A model generated the notes under the pieces. The model was not told the DNA's origin. It saw nothing but the letters and a program-made list of their open reading frames with translations, and did not search any database. From the IMG/VR virus record IMGVR_UViG_3300044638_004506, positions 1 through 40,468 of that record: 40,468 bases of DNA, one strand, 5' to 3'. Source of the stretch: a virus. Positions 33,794 to 40,468 of the stretch are shown here, piece by piece (the first letter of the stretch is position 1; every line of letters begins with the position of its first letter). The position numbers and the translations under genes are program-made.

Positions 33794-35146
33794 ATGGCAA
33801 ATATTGGAAATATAACCAAAGCCTACGTCAGCGCTATTGACCCAGTGCTTGACACGAGAGAGATTAACAAATTAGTTACCGACATCCAAAACGAAGATGC
33901 GTTAACCGACATTTTATGGTTGGGAGATAGAAAAAAACCAATCGCAACAGGTCAACCTTTGTACTACACATTTGTAAACGAAAGTTTATTTAAATTGTTA
34001 GATACAACAGGTGGTACAGTTAATGGTACAGGTACAACTTCATTAAACTTCACTTGTACAGCAGCGACTTCAGGTCAAGCTCGTAAAGATGATTTAGTGT
34101 TAGTTCCTACTGGTGCTATTTCTGCTATCGTTACAAACGTAGTATCTACTTCAGGTATTGATACAGTTTACATTAAGACAGTTTCTGGAGCTAACGCTAC
34201 TTTAACTGCTGGTGATAAATTATCTTTATTCTCTGTAGCAGTTGGTGAGAATTCTGTTTCTCAAAGCAACTTACGTTTCGGTTTGACTCGTTACACTAAC
34301 AAGTATCAAATCTTTAGAGAAATCTCTAAAATCACAGATGTACAAAACGCTGCTACAATCGAGGTAGAATTTAACGGACAAAACAAGTTTATCGTTAAAG
34401 ACCATTTAGAGAAAGCAATCCGTTTAAAAGGACAAATCAATGCTGCTTATATTGCAGGTGATATGTCAGTTACAACTTTCAGCGATAGCAACCCTATCTT
34501 GACTGATGCTAACACTTCTGGCGGAGATGGTGGTGGACCGGTACAAACTACTCGTGGATTGAACAAATACATTGAAATGTATGGTTCTACATTAGTAAAT
34601 GGTACTTTAGGTACAGTACAACAAACAAATATTGATAACGCTTTAGATGTGTTGATTTCTCAACGCTCTCCTAAAGATTATTTAGTATTTGGTTCTTCTG
34701 CTGCAAAGCGTGCGCATGATACATATTGGAAGGCTTTAGGTTCTTCTGGTGTTCAATCAGTACGTATTGTAGTTGATGGTAAAGAATTAGATTTGACTGT
34801 AGACAAAGTTAGCTACGGTGGATTTGATTTACATTACATGGCAATGCCAATTCAAGACCAACCGGTATTATTCAGCCAAACTACTATCAATAAGAGTGTT
34901 TACTACATTCCTTATAACAATAGAGTTAAAGTTGAAGGCGGTGGTTATGATTCAGCAATGCGTGTAAGATACGTACCTGCTCAAACCAAGTATGGTAATG
35001 ACATGATTGGTGAAATCCATACAGGAGCATTATCTCCTGTTAATCCTAACGGAGATGCGATGAACTGGACATGTTCTTGGACAACTGCGCAGGGTTTAGA
35101 GTGCCTTGGAGTCCAGCACTTTTTACGTCAACAAGTTTTGTCGTAA
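33794..35146 (+). CDS. major capsid protein (HK97 fold)
   Basis: A 450-residue capsid protein. It has an N-terminal arm, a beta-rich insertion at about 70-155 (Gly/Thr/Ser-rich strands ending KLSLFSVAVGENSVSQSNLRFGLTRYTNKYQIFRE), and a spine helix (FIVKDHLEKAIRLKGQINAAYIAGD). A P-domain with PKDYLVFGSSAAKRAHDTYWKAL comes next, and a C-terminal A-domain has YYIPYNNRVKVEGGGYDSAMRVRYVPAQTKYGNDMIGEIHTG. It follows the scaffold and precedes a strong terminator. Codons differ from neighbours: CGT is favoured over AGA for Arg and AAC is frequent for Asn, as expected of the most highly expressed gene. Confidence 0.85.
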   Translation: MANIGNITKAYVSAIDPVLDTREINKLVTDIQNEDALTDILWLGDRKKPIATGQPLYYTFVNESLFKLLDTTGGTVNGTGTTSLNFTCTAATSGQARKDDLVLVPTGAISAIVTNVVSTSGIDTVYIKTVSGANATLTAGDKLSLFSVAVGENSVSQSNLRFGLTRYTNKYQIFREISKITDVQNAATIEVEFNGQNKFIVKDHLEKAIRLKGQINAAYIAGDMSVTTFSDSNPILTDANTSGGDGGGPVQTTRGLNKYIEMYGSTLVNGTLGTVQQTNIDNALDVLISQRSPKDYLVFGSSAAKRAHDTYWKALGSSGVQSVRIVVDGKELDLTVDKVSYGGFDLHYMAMPIQDQPVLFSQTTINKSVYYIPYNNRVKVEGGGYDSAMRVRYVPAQTKYGNDMIGEIHTGALSPVNPNGDAMNWTCSWTTAQGLECLGVQHFLRQQVLS

Positions 35147-35156
35147 TTTTAATGAT

Positions 35157-35184
35157 AAGGGGGGTGGGTTTTCCATCCCCTTTT
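35157..35184 (+). terminator. strong terminator after the major capsid gene
   Basis: A G/C-rich stem in an AT-rich genome. AAGGGGGGTGG (35157-35167) pairs with CCATCCCCTT (35173-35182), with a short GTTTT loop and a T tail. It begins ten bases after the MCP stop and separates the capsid operon from the homing endonuclease. Confidence 0.8.
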
Positions 35185-35186
35185 AT

Positions 35187-35194
35187 TATCTTTG
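35187..35194 (+). promoter_or_regulatory. promoter -7 element of the HNH homing gene
   Basis: TATCTTTG is a perfect TAnnTTTG match placed directly after the capsid terminator and 15 bases before the HNH start codon. The expected -33 position lies within the G-rich terminator stem and shows no TTG, so strength is uncertain. A private promoter is common for freestanding homing endonuclease genes. Confidence 0.45.
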
Positions 35195-35209
35195 CATAAA
35201 CTATAATCA

Positions 35210-35770
35210 ATGCAACAAGAATTTTGGAAGCCGGTAATTGGCGTAAAAGATAATTTATATGATGGTTATTATGAGGTAAGTAATTTAGGTAGAATAAAAA
35301 TGCTTCCAAGATTATTAAGGCATAGTAAAGGGATAAGGGTTTCAAAAGAAAAAATTGTTGAAGGTTGTAATAGGCATGGTTATAAAACAGTTTCTTTTAA
35401 AAAGGATGGAATTAAAAAAACAATAGATGTCCACATATTAGTTGCGCGAGCATTTATTAAAAATCATAATCCTGATAAATTTAAAATTGTAAATCATTTA
35501 AATAGCGATAGAGCGGATAATAGAGTTGAAAATTTAGAATGGTGCGACCATAGTAGAAATGCAAAACACGCAATTGAGGCAGGTAAATTAAAGATAACAA
35601 GAGGAACGCAAAGAAGTACTGCCATATTGAATGAGGATAAGGTTTTGGCAATAAAATTGCTCTATAAAACAGGAAAGTTTTCTCATTGGAAACTAGCAAA
35701 TATGTTTGATATTGGAAAAACAACAATTCAAGGAATTATAAACGGAACTAAATGGGCGCACGTAGCCTAA
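35210..35770 (+). CDS. HNH homing endonuclease (NUMOD4-HNH-HTH)
   Basis: A 186-residue free-standing homing nuclease. An N-terminal NUMOD4 motif (FWKPVIGVKDNLYDGYYEVSNLGRIK, 5-30) is followed by HNH_3: VHILVARAFI (His75), VNHLNSDRADNRVENLEWC (Asn95-His96, Asn104), then NAKHA. A C-terminal helix-turn-helix, WKLANMFDIGKTTIQGIINGTKW (160-182), aids site recognition. It would nick or cut phage DNA lacking it, spreading itself between related phages. It sits between the capsid terminator and the next structural gene with its own promoter. Its stop codon lies at the edge of the A-rich leader of the following gene. There is no sign of an intron in the flanking genes. Confidence 0.88.
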   Translation: MQQEFWKPVIGVKDNLYDGYYEVSNLGRIKMLPRLLRHSKGIRVSKEKIVEGCNRHGYKTVSFKKDGIKKTIDVHILVARAFIKNHNPDKFKIVNHLNSDRADNRVENLEWCDHSRNAKHAIEAGKLKITRGTQRSTAILNEDKVLAIKLLYKTGKFSHWKLANMFDIGKTTIQGIINGTKWAHVA

Positions 35771-35794
35771 TTTCATAACAAAAAAACACACAAT
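35768..35794 (+). repeat. A-rich leader repeat, copy 2
   Basis: The leader of the 300-aa gene, nearly identical to 32595-32620 (TAATTTCATAACAAAAAAAC...). Its first three bases are also the stop codon of the HNH gene. The HNH cassette therefore ends exactly at the leader, as if inserted without disturbing it. Confidence 0.5.
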
Positions 35795-36697
35795 ATGCAA
35801 GTAGTTGGAAAATTCAACGCGATTTCAGAGGAATTAAAAAAGCAAATTCCTGCGTTAGAGGTTGGTCAAACAATCACATTTGAAATGCTTACCGGTCAAA
35901 AGAACAATGACCCTGATGAAAAAGAAAGACAAAAAAATCCTATGCTTTATCCTAAAGCAAATATTCCTTTAAGGGATAGAATTAAAGACCCTTATATAAA
36001 AGAAGGAAGCTCTTGGGTAGATATCGTAGTTGCTGATTCATGGGATAGAGATGGTAATCCTAGAGAAAGATTTTTTATGCCGGGGATTAGTGATGGCTCT
36101 GGAGATTTTAAATTCGGAGGTAAGTTTTCATTAACCGGTGGAAACCAAAGAGATGAAGAGTTGTATGAGTTTTTGATGATTTCAAATTGGAATCAAGATA
36201 GTATTATAGGAGAAGGAGGAAGAGATAAAAGCAAAGCTCCTATGTGCAAGGTTATTAATCAAAAAGTTACAAGTCAAAAAGTTATGACTGGCTTTAACAC
36301 ATTAAAAGAGGCAATTAATATTGTTACCAAATTAAAACCTTCTGAAGCTCGTCAAATTGGTGCATCATTAAATTGGAATGAGTTTACTGATGATGAAGTT
36401 ATTTTAGCTCAAGTAGCTGATTTAGCTCGTACTAAACCTGAAGAGTTTTTAAGAGTTTATAATGACCCTAATAAACCAATTAAAGCATCTGTTAGAAAAG
36501 CATTAGATTCTGATGTTCTTAAATTTGATATTGCAACAGGAAAAGTTACTCTTGGTTCTCAAGAAATAACAACCATATCAAAAGAGGATAGAGGAAATGT
36601 TACAGAAGCTTTAACTCAATTTATTAATTCTGCAAAGAATGGTAAACAAGTTTTAGATAATATCAATAAACAATTAACTGAACCAGAAGTGGTATAG
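35795..36697 (+). CDS. conserved virion-associated protein downstream of capsid (300 aa)
   Basis: A 300-residue protein. Its N-terminal half is beta-rich (MQVVGKFNAISEELKKQIPALEVGQTITFEML; NPMLYPKANIPLRDRIKDPYIKEGSSWVDIVVADSWDRDGNPRERFFMPG). The C-terminal half is helical (FNTLKEAINIVTKLKPSEARQIGASLNWNEF; EEFLRVYNDP). I associate this pattern with proteins following the MCP in other uncultured Bacteroidetes phages, but know no function. It has an A-rich late leader and is followed by a terminator. Head completion or decoration is possible. No catalytic motif is seen. Confidence 0.5.
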   Translation: MQVVGKFNAISEELKKQIPALEVGQTITFEMLTGQKNNDPDEKERQKNPMLYPKANIPLRDRIKDPYIKEGSSWVDIVVADSWDRDGNPRERFFMPGISDGSGDFKFGGKFSLTGGNQRDEELYEFLMISNWNQDSIIGEGGRDKSKAPMCKVINQKVTSQKVMTGFNTLKEAINIVTKLKPSEARQIGASLNWNEFTDDEVILAQVADLARTKPEEFLRVYNDPNKPIKASVRKALDSDVLKFDIATGKVTLGSQEITTISKEDRGNVTEALTQFINSAKNGKQVLDNINKQLTEPEVV

Positions 36698-36718
36698 AAT
36701 TAATTTAATTATTATAAG

Positions 36719-36752
36719 AAAAGCTCTTACTTAAAAAAAGTAGGAGCTTTTT
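36719..36752 (+). terminator. rho-independent terminator after the 300-aa gene
   Basis: AAAAGCTCTTACTT (36719-36732) and its complement AAGTAGGAGCTTTT (36739-36752) form a long stem with one G-T pair and an A-only loop, followed by a T-rich tail. It ends the head segment before the fibre genes. Confidence 0.85.
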
Positions 36753-36776
36753 ATTTATAATACTATTATTTTTTGG

Positions 36777-36784
36777 TATTTTTG
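36777..36784 (+). promoter_or_regulatory. promoter -7 element of the fibre operon
   Basis: TATTTTTG is a perfect TAnnTTTG match between the terminator at 36719-36752 and the ATG at 36800, 16 bases from it. No good TTG box lies at the usual upstream spacing; the region is T/A-rich. A promoter is needed here because the terminator isolates the downstream genes. Confidence 0.4.
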
Positions 36785-36799
36785 GTAAAAGTTTATATT

Positions 36800-37336
36800 A
36801 TGCCATTTATAGAGAATTTTACCGCAACGCAATATATTTCAGTGCCTAATTTGATTGTATTTGATGATACAAGTACGGGTACAGATGCTGCTATTACTAG
36901 CAGAAGAGTATATATGCAAAAATCAGATGGAACATATCTTGTTGAAGCAGGAAATACTACAAATTATGAACTATTTCCTTTGGCAAGTGGTAATACAATT
37001 AGTTATGATGTTCTTGATAAAGATTACGCATTAACTATTACTGTAGAGTGGGGAAGTGTTACTTCTACAATTGGAGATTTTGTTGTACTACATAGTAAGA
37101 CAGTTGATTATTGTTTTTCAACTTACTCAAAAATATATGATGTAAAATTATCTAAAGCTCAAGTTTCAAGCCCATCTTTATTAGATGGAGATAATTGGCT
37201 ATCTACAAAATTTGCATTGACAACTTATATTAGAGCAGCCGATGATGCTGTTTTATTAGGGGCTGGTATAACAATTGCGCAATTATCTTTAAATAAGGCG
37301 AAATTTATTATTGACAACCCTAAACTTGTATTCTAA
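36800..37336 (+). CDS. probable structural protein before the tail fibre (178 aa)
   Basis: A 178-residue beta-rich protein that I cannot name. FTATQYISVPNLIVFDDTSTGTDAAITSRRVYMQKSDGTYLV reads like an Ig-like strand pattern that recurs in fibre regions of Bacteroidetes phages. The remainder (YDVLDKDYALTITVEWGSVT... CFSTYSKIYDVKLSKAQV) is similar. I place the start at the ATG at 36800. An upstream in-frame TTG at 36773 would add nine residues but would include the -7 promoter element in the coding region. The stop overlaps the next ATG by one base. Confidence 0.55.
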   Translation: MPFIENFTATQYISVPNLIVFDDTSTGTDAAITSRRVYMQKSDGTYLVEAGNTTNYELFPLASGNTISYDVLDKDYALTITVEWGSVTSTIGDFVVLHSKTVDYCFSTYSKIYDVKLSKAQVSSPSLLDGDNWLSTKFALTTYIRAADDAVLLGAGITIAQLSLNKAKFIIDNPKLVF

Positions 37337-37851
37337 TGCCAAGCACAGCAGATGTTATAGAGATAGCAAAGGTTTCAATATCTTTAGTTATTAAAGCTAT
37401 TGAAAACCAACAAGAAAATGATTTAAGTCTTCCTAAAAAGTTGTCTACTGAATCTTATTTGCTTGAATGGGCGTATTCAAATAATTATACCGGAATAGAT
37501 ATAGATGGTTTTACTAACTATGTTTATGGAATGTGTGGAGGATATGCTTATCAAGCAGAAGGATTAATTGGTACAGGTGGTATCGTTGTCAATCCGGCAT
37601 CAGGTGGCGCAAGAGTTCCAATACCATTGGGGCAATATGCAGGTACTGGAAATACTTCAATTACATTTTCTCAAGCAATTAATAAATCTTTACTTTCTGC
37701 TACAAGAGGAGCGCAGGGAATTGGAGAAATTATTTTTGTTGGCACGCCTACCGGAAATGATATTAGATGGGATAGTACAACAGGTACATTGACAGTTGCG
37801 TCTACGGTTCCTTTTTCAACTGGAGAATTTGTTAGAATTTTAGTTTATTAA
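37336..37851 (+). CDS. hypothetical protein before the tail fibre (171 aa)
   Basis: A 171-residue protein. An N-terminal helical part (STADVIEIAKVSISLVIKAIENQQENDLSLPKKLSTESYLLEWAYSN) precedes a Gly/Thr-rich strand region (IPLGQYAGTGNTSITFSQAINKSL... IGEIIFVGTPTGNDIRWDSTTGTLTVAS) ending in an EFVRILVY strand. I recognise no family. The last 60 residues look like a small jelly-roll or sandwich tip. It shares one base with the previous gene and ends 14 bases before the fibre, so fibre assembly, attachment or baseplate roles are plausible. Confidence 0.5.
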   Translation: MPSTADVIEIAKVSISLVIKAIENQQENDLSLPKKLSTESYLLEWAYSNNYTGIDIDGFTNYVYGMCGGYAYQAEGLIGTGGIVVNPASGGARVPIPLGQYAGTGNTSITFSQAINKSLLSATRGAQGIGEIIFVGTPTGNDIRWDSTTGTLTVASTVPFSTGEFVRILVY

Positions 37852-37865
37852 GAAAAAAAATTTAA

Positions 37866-40468
37866 ATGGCTATTCAATCACTCATTACAGGCGATATAAA
37901 AATAAGAAATGAAAACGGAGTTTTAGTTGCCGTTAATGGTATAGTAGCAGCCGATACTTCAGGAACTATAGGAACTTCAGGAAGTGCCGGAACGAGTGGA
38001 ACAAGTGGCACAACGGGAACAAGTGGAACAACAGGCACTTCTGGAACAACAGGTACTTCAGGAACTAGCGGTACTTCGGGAACAAGTGGTAGCTCTGGTA
38101 GCTCAAGTACTTCAGGAACTAGTGGAACTACAGGTACGAGCGGAACAACAGGCACTTCTGGGACTAGCGGAACTACAGGCACATCGGGGACATCAGGGAC
38201 TAGTGGAACGAGTGGTACAACAGGGACTTCTGGTACTAGCGGAACTACAGGAACTTCAGGTACGAGCGGAACTTCTGGTACTAGTGGAACTAGTGGTACT
38301 TCGGGTACAACAGGAACGAGCGGAACGAGTGGTACTTCAGCAACAAGCGGAACGAGCGGCACAACAGGAACATCTGGAAGCAGTGGTACTAGTGGTAGCT
38401 CTGGAACTTCGGGGACGACAGGAACAAGCGGAACAAGTGGTATAGACGGGACAAGTGGAACATCCGGAACAACAGGAACTTCTGGTTCAAGCGGAACTTC
38501 AGGTTCAAGCGGAACGAGTGGTACAACAGGAACTTCAGGAACCACAGGTACTAGTGGCTCTTCAGGAACAAGCGGATTAAATGGTACAAATGGAACAAGC
38601 GGCGTTAATGGTACAAATGGAACAAGCGGCATTTCGGGAACTTCTGGCACTTCAGGTGCTAACGGAACGAACGGAACAAGTGGTACTTCGGGTACAGCAG
38701 GAATTAGTGGTACTAGCGGAACCTCTGGCACTTCAGGAACGACTGGAACAAGCGGCACAAGTGGTACATCAGGTAGTTCAGGAACTTCAGGAACAAATGG
38801 AAGTGCTGGTACAAGTGGTACAGCAGGAACAGCGGGTACATCAGGTCGTAATGGTATAGATGGTACTTCAGGTGCTTCTATTGCTAACTGGTATGGTTCT
38901 TTTTCTGATAGTACAACACAAGTAATTACAGCGGCAAATACTCCAACAGCAATAACTTATAACACTGTTGAAATATCTAATGGTATAGCAATAAGTGGTT
39001 CTCAAATACAATATCAGCATGCAGGGGTATATGAAATAGGATATTCATTGCAAATAGAAAGAACAAGTGGAGGAAGTGCTGTTGATGTAGATATATTTTT
39101 AAGATTAAATGGTACAGATATTGTTAGAACAGATTCTATTTTAGCGATAAATAGTAATAATGCAAAAGCACTACCATTTGTTTCTAATATTTTCCAATTA
39201 GCGGCTAATGATTATTTAGAAGTATTATTTTGTTCTACAAGTGCAGCAGTTCAAGTAACAGGAGTGCCTGCTCAAACAGTGCCATACATTCATCCAGCAG
39301 CTCCATCTATTATTGTTGTAACAAAACAAGTAGGTATAGCTGTAGGTACAACTTCAGGAACAAGCGGTAGTGCTGGTTCATCTGGTAGCTCTGGTACTTC
39401 TGGTACTTCAGGAACTAGTGGCACTAGCGGTACATCAGGATATTCAGGAGATAAATATTATACAACATCAACAACAACTTTTACTCTTGGTAATGCAGGA
39501 ACTTTAACAGTTGGAACAGGGTTGGCTTACTCTCCTGCTCAATCAATAATCGTAGTTTATAATGCTTCAAACTTCCAAGAGTGCGAGGTTATTTCATATA
39601 ATAGTGGAACAGGTGCTTTACAATTTGCAGCTCCAACAAGAACTGTAGGTAGTGGAACTTATTCTGCATGGACAGTTAACCTAGATGGTGCTAGTGGTGG
39701 TGATGGTTCTTCAGGGACCTCTGGAACAAGTGGATTAAGTGGCACATCGGGAACTTCAGGATTAAGTGGTACATCTGGCACAAGCGGTACTACTGGTACT
39801 TCGGGTACAAGTGGTTTAAGCGGCACATCAGGAACTACTGGAACAAGCGGTTCTTCAGGAACAAGCGGTACGAGTGGTACAAATGGTACAGGTGGAACAT
39901 CAGGTACTTCAGGCTCAACAGGAACTAGCGGTTCTTCAGGAACTACGGGAACTAGCGGAAGCTCTGGTACTAGTGGCTTAAGTGGTTCTAGCGGTTCTTC
40001 GGGAACTTCAGGAACAAGCGGCACAAATGGAACGGGTGGTACTTCGGGAACTAGTGGTACTAGCGGCTTAAGTGGTACATCAGGCACTTCAGGTTTATCA
40101 GGTTCTAGCGGAACAAGTGGTCTTTCAGGCACTTCAGGTTCTAGCGGAACAACAGGAACATCGGGTAGTTCAGGAACTAGTGGAAGTAGCGGAACAGCAG
40201 GAACAACGGGTACTAGTGGTACTAGCGGTATTAATGGAACAAGCGGTTCTTCGGGTACTACGGGTACTTCTGGCTCTAGTGGAACAAGTGGTTCTAGTGC
40301 AACAAGCGGAACTACGGGGACAAGCGGAACTAGCGGTTCAAGTGCTACAAGCGGAACTACAGGAACTTCAGGCACAAGTGGTACAGCAGGTACTAGTGGA
40401 ACATCAGTAGCTGTATCTGGAACTACTAACTATGTTGTTAAATTTACAAGTGCAAGTACAATAGGGAA
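37866..40468 (+). CDS. long tail fibre with Gly-Thr-Ser repeats, 3' end missing
   Basis: The first 867 codons of a tail fibre, open to the right edge. Start MAIQSLITGDIKIRNENG with a short virion-anchor-like segment. About 100 collagen-type triplets of Gly-Thr-Ser/Gly-Thr-Thr follow (residues 29-335), then a C1q/TNF-like jelly roll (about 338-490: WYGSFSDSTTQVITAANTP... YQHAGVYEIGYSLQIERT). A second repeat (about 496-525), a small globular domain starting DKYYTTSTTTFTLGNAGTLT (about 530-610), a third repeat (about 615-845), and GTTNYVVKFTSASTIG at the edge complete it. The last resembles the start of the repeat units preceding fibre-tip domains. Both globular domains recur in phage fibres with such repeats. 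Fibres of this kind bind host receptors. The repeats have almost no Pro, so a true collagen helix is not certain. Confidence 0.85.
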   Translation, partial: MAIQSLITGDIKIRNENGVLVAVNGIVAADTSGTIGTSGSAGTSGTSGTTGTSGTTGTSGTTGTSGTSGTSGTSGSSGSSSTSGTSGTTGTSGTTGTSGTSGTTGTSGTSGTSGTSGTTGTSGTSGTTGTSGTSGTSGTSGTSGTSGTTGTSGTSGTSATSGTSGTTGTSGSSGTSGSSGTSGTTGTSGTSGIDGTSGTSGTTGTSGSSGTSGSSGTSGTTGTSGTTGTSGSSGTSGLNGTNGTSGVNGTNGTSGISGTSGTSGANGTNGTSGTSGTAGISGTSGTSGTSGTTGTSGTSGTSGSSGTSGTNGSAGTSGTAGTAGTSGRNGIDGTSGASIANWYGSFSDSTTQVITAANTPTAITYNTVEISNGIAISGSQIQYQHAGVYEIGYSLQIERTSGGSAVDVDIFLRLNGTDIVRTDSILAINSNNAKALPFVSNIFQLAANDYLEVLFCSTSAAVQVTGVPAQTVPYIHPAAPSIIVVTKQVGIAVGTTSGTSGSAGSSGSSGTSGTSGTSGTSGTSGYSGDKYYTTSTTTFTLGNAGTLTVGTGLAYSPAQSIIVVYNASNFQECEVISYNSGTGALQFAAPTRTVGSGTYSAWTVNLDGASGGDGSSGTSGTSGLSGTSGTSGLSGTSGTSGTTGTSGTSGLSGTSGTTGTSGSSGTSGTSGTNGTGGTSGTSGSTGTSGSSGTTGTSGSSGTSGLSGSSGSSGTSGTSGTNGTGGTSGTSGTSGLSGTSGTSGLSGSSGTSGLSGTSGSSGTTGTSGSSGTSGSSGTAGTTGTSGTSGINGTSGSSGTTGTSGSSGTSGSSATSGTTGTSGTSGSSATSGTTGTSGTSGTAGTSGTSVAVSGTTNYVVKFTSASTIG
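37950..38870 (+). repeat. first Gly-Thr-Ser (nine-base period) repeat array
   Basis: About 100 nine-base units encoding Gly-Thr-Ser and variants (Gly-Thr-Thr, Gly-Ser-Ser, Gly-Thr-Asn, Gly-Thr-Ala). All four Gly, four Thr and six Ser codons are used, so DNA identity between units is low while the protein repeat is strict. Opposite-strand frames reading Val-Pro-Leu/Val-Pro-Glu are by-products of this periodicity. Confidence 0.9.
39352..39450 (+). repeat. second, short Gly-Thr-Ser repeat array
   Basis: About ten triplets (Gly-Thr-Ser, Gly-Ser-Ser, Gly-Ser-Ala) linking the C1q-like domain to the next globular domain, in the fibre frame and with mixed synonymous codons as in the first array. Confidence 0.85.
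39690..40410 (+). repeat. third Gly-Thr-Ser repeat array
   Basis: About 80 triplets, with more Gly-Ser-Ser and Gly-Leu-Ser variants than the first array, running into the Val-Ala-Val-Ser-Gly-Thr-Thr-Asn-Tyr boundary. It is in the same frame as the rest of the fibre, so the fibre has at least three rod segments separated by globular knobs. Confidence 0.88.

Noticed and set aside
36773-36799. Upstream TTG start extending the 178-aa protein
   Set aside because: It would place the TATTTTTG promoter element inside the coding region and adds a non-conserved stretch. The ATG at 36800 has the normal A/T-rich leader spacing.
37874-38758. Long minus-strand frame with Val-Pro-Leu/Val-Pro-Glu repeats
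   Set aside because: It is the antisense reading of the Gly-Thr-Ser array. The plus frame starts with a normal N-terminus, contains recognisable globular domains and runs unbroken to the edge.
37984-38859. Plus-strand Glu/Gln/Val/Leu-rich frames within the fibre repeats
   Set aside because: Shifted-frame reading of the repeat array, with no independent leader or domain.
37950-38870. CRISPR-like or tandem DNA repeat array
   Set aside because: The period is nine bases and encodes protein triplets in one frame. There are no spacers or conserved repeat DNA.
39659-40375. Second minus-strand Pro-Val-rich frame
   Set aside because: Same cause as the first: periodic nine-base coding on the plus strand leaves the antisense frames free of stops.
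1-40468. Integrase, attachment sites, tRNA genes, insertion sequences or lysis genes
   Set aside because: Looked for on both strands and not found. A temperate lifestyle is not supported by this window, but both ends are missing.

Overview
The window is a 40.5 kb piece of a lytic-looking, AT-rich tailed bacteriophage genome, most likely infecting a member of the Bacteroidetes (Flavobacteriia-like). The host inference rests on three things. Genes start after A-rich leaders with no Shine-Dalgarno. Several intergenic gaps carry the Bacteroidetes sigma signature TAnnTTTG, two of them with a TTG box 19-21 bases upstream. The primase-helicase begins with a BT4734/VirE-N-type domain typical of Bacteroidetes elements. 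No integrase, tRNA, rRNA, CRISPR array or insertion sequence is visible, and no lysis genes were recognised. Both ends cut through genes, so the genome is incomplete here.

Layout. (1) 1-1227, minus strand: a small early operon with two nuclease-like proteins (HNH, PD-(D/E)XK) and two unknowns. Two gene junctions share a perfect 26-bp repeat. (2) 1228-1348: divergent promoter region. (3) 1349-4819, plus strand: small helix-turn-helix protein, replication initiator with origin-like repeats inside its own coding sequence, primase-helicase, SSB and two tiny proteins. (4) 4851-6027: a GroES-like cochaperonin, a terminator, then an unusual protein that appears to contain two further GroES-like folds. 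(5) 6029-14065: adaptor, tail-hub and internal virion proteins. (6) 14065-21645: a 2526-residue virion or ejected protein with a zinc-peptidase motif. A recognisable small phage gene (18650-18838) is encoded in another frame inside it. (7) 21659-24018: small and large terminase. (8) 24018-29655: eight tightly coupled glycan genes (two GT25-like, GT2-like, GT11, class I methyltransferase, GDP-mannose 3,5-epimerase, FkbM methyltransferase, GT47-like). (9) 29729-35146: portal, ferritin, scaffold and major capsid protein behind a good promoter. (10) 35210-40468: homing HNH endonuclease, three structural or unknown proteins, and the start of a very long Gly-Thr-Ser repeat tail fibre with C1q-like and other globular domains.

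How it fits together. Replication is self-contained around an initiator, a fused primase-helicase and SSB. Virion assembly is split: tail, ejection and terminase genes lie upstream of the glycan cassette, while portal, capsid and fibre genes lie downstream. The glycan cassette looks able to make and transfer an unusual sugar. The epimerase retains the catalytic residues for GDP-L-galactose formation, and its neighbour is a GT11 enzyme of the family that uses GDP-L-fucose. Possible targets are the Thr/Ser-rich fibre, the capsid or the host envelope.

The most notable items are the nested gene in the giant protein, the L-galactose-type glycan cassette, a ferritin between portal and scaffold, the tandem GroES-fold protein, and the lambda-like origin inside the initiator gene.
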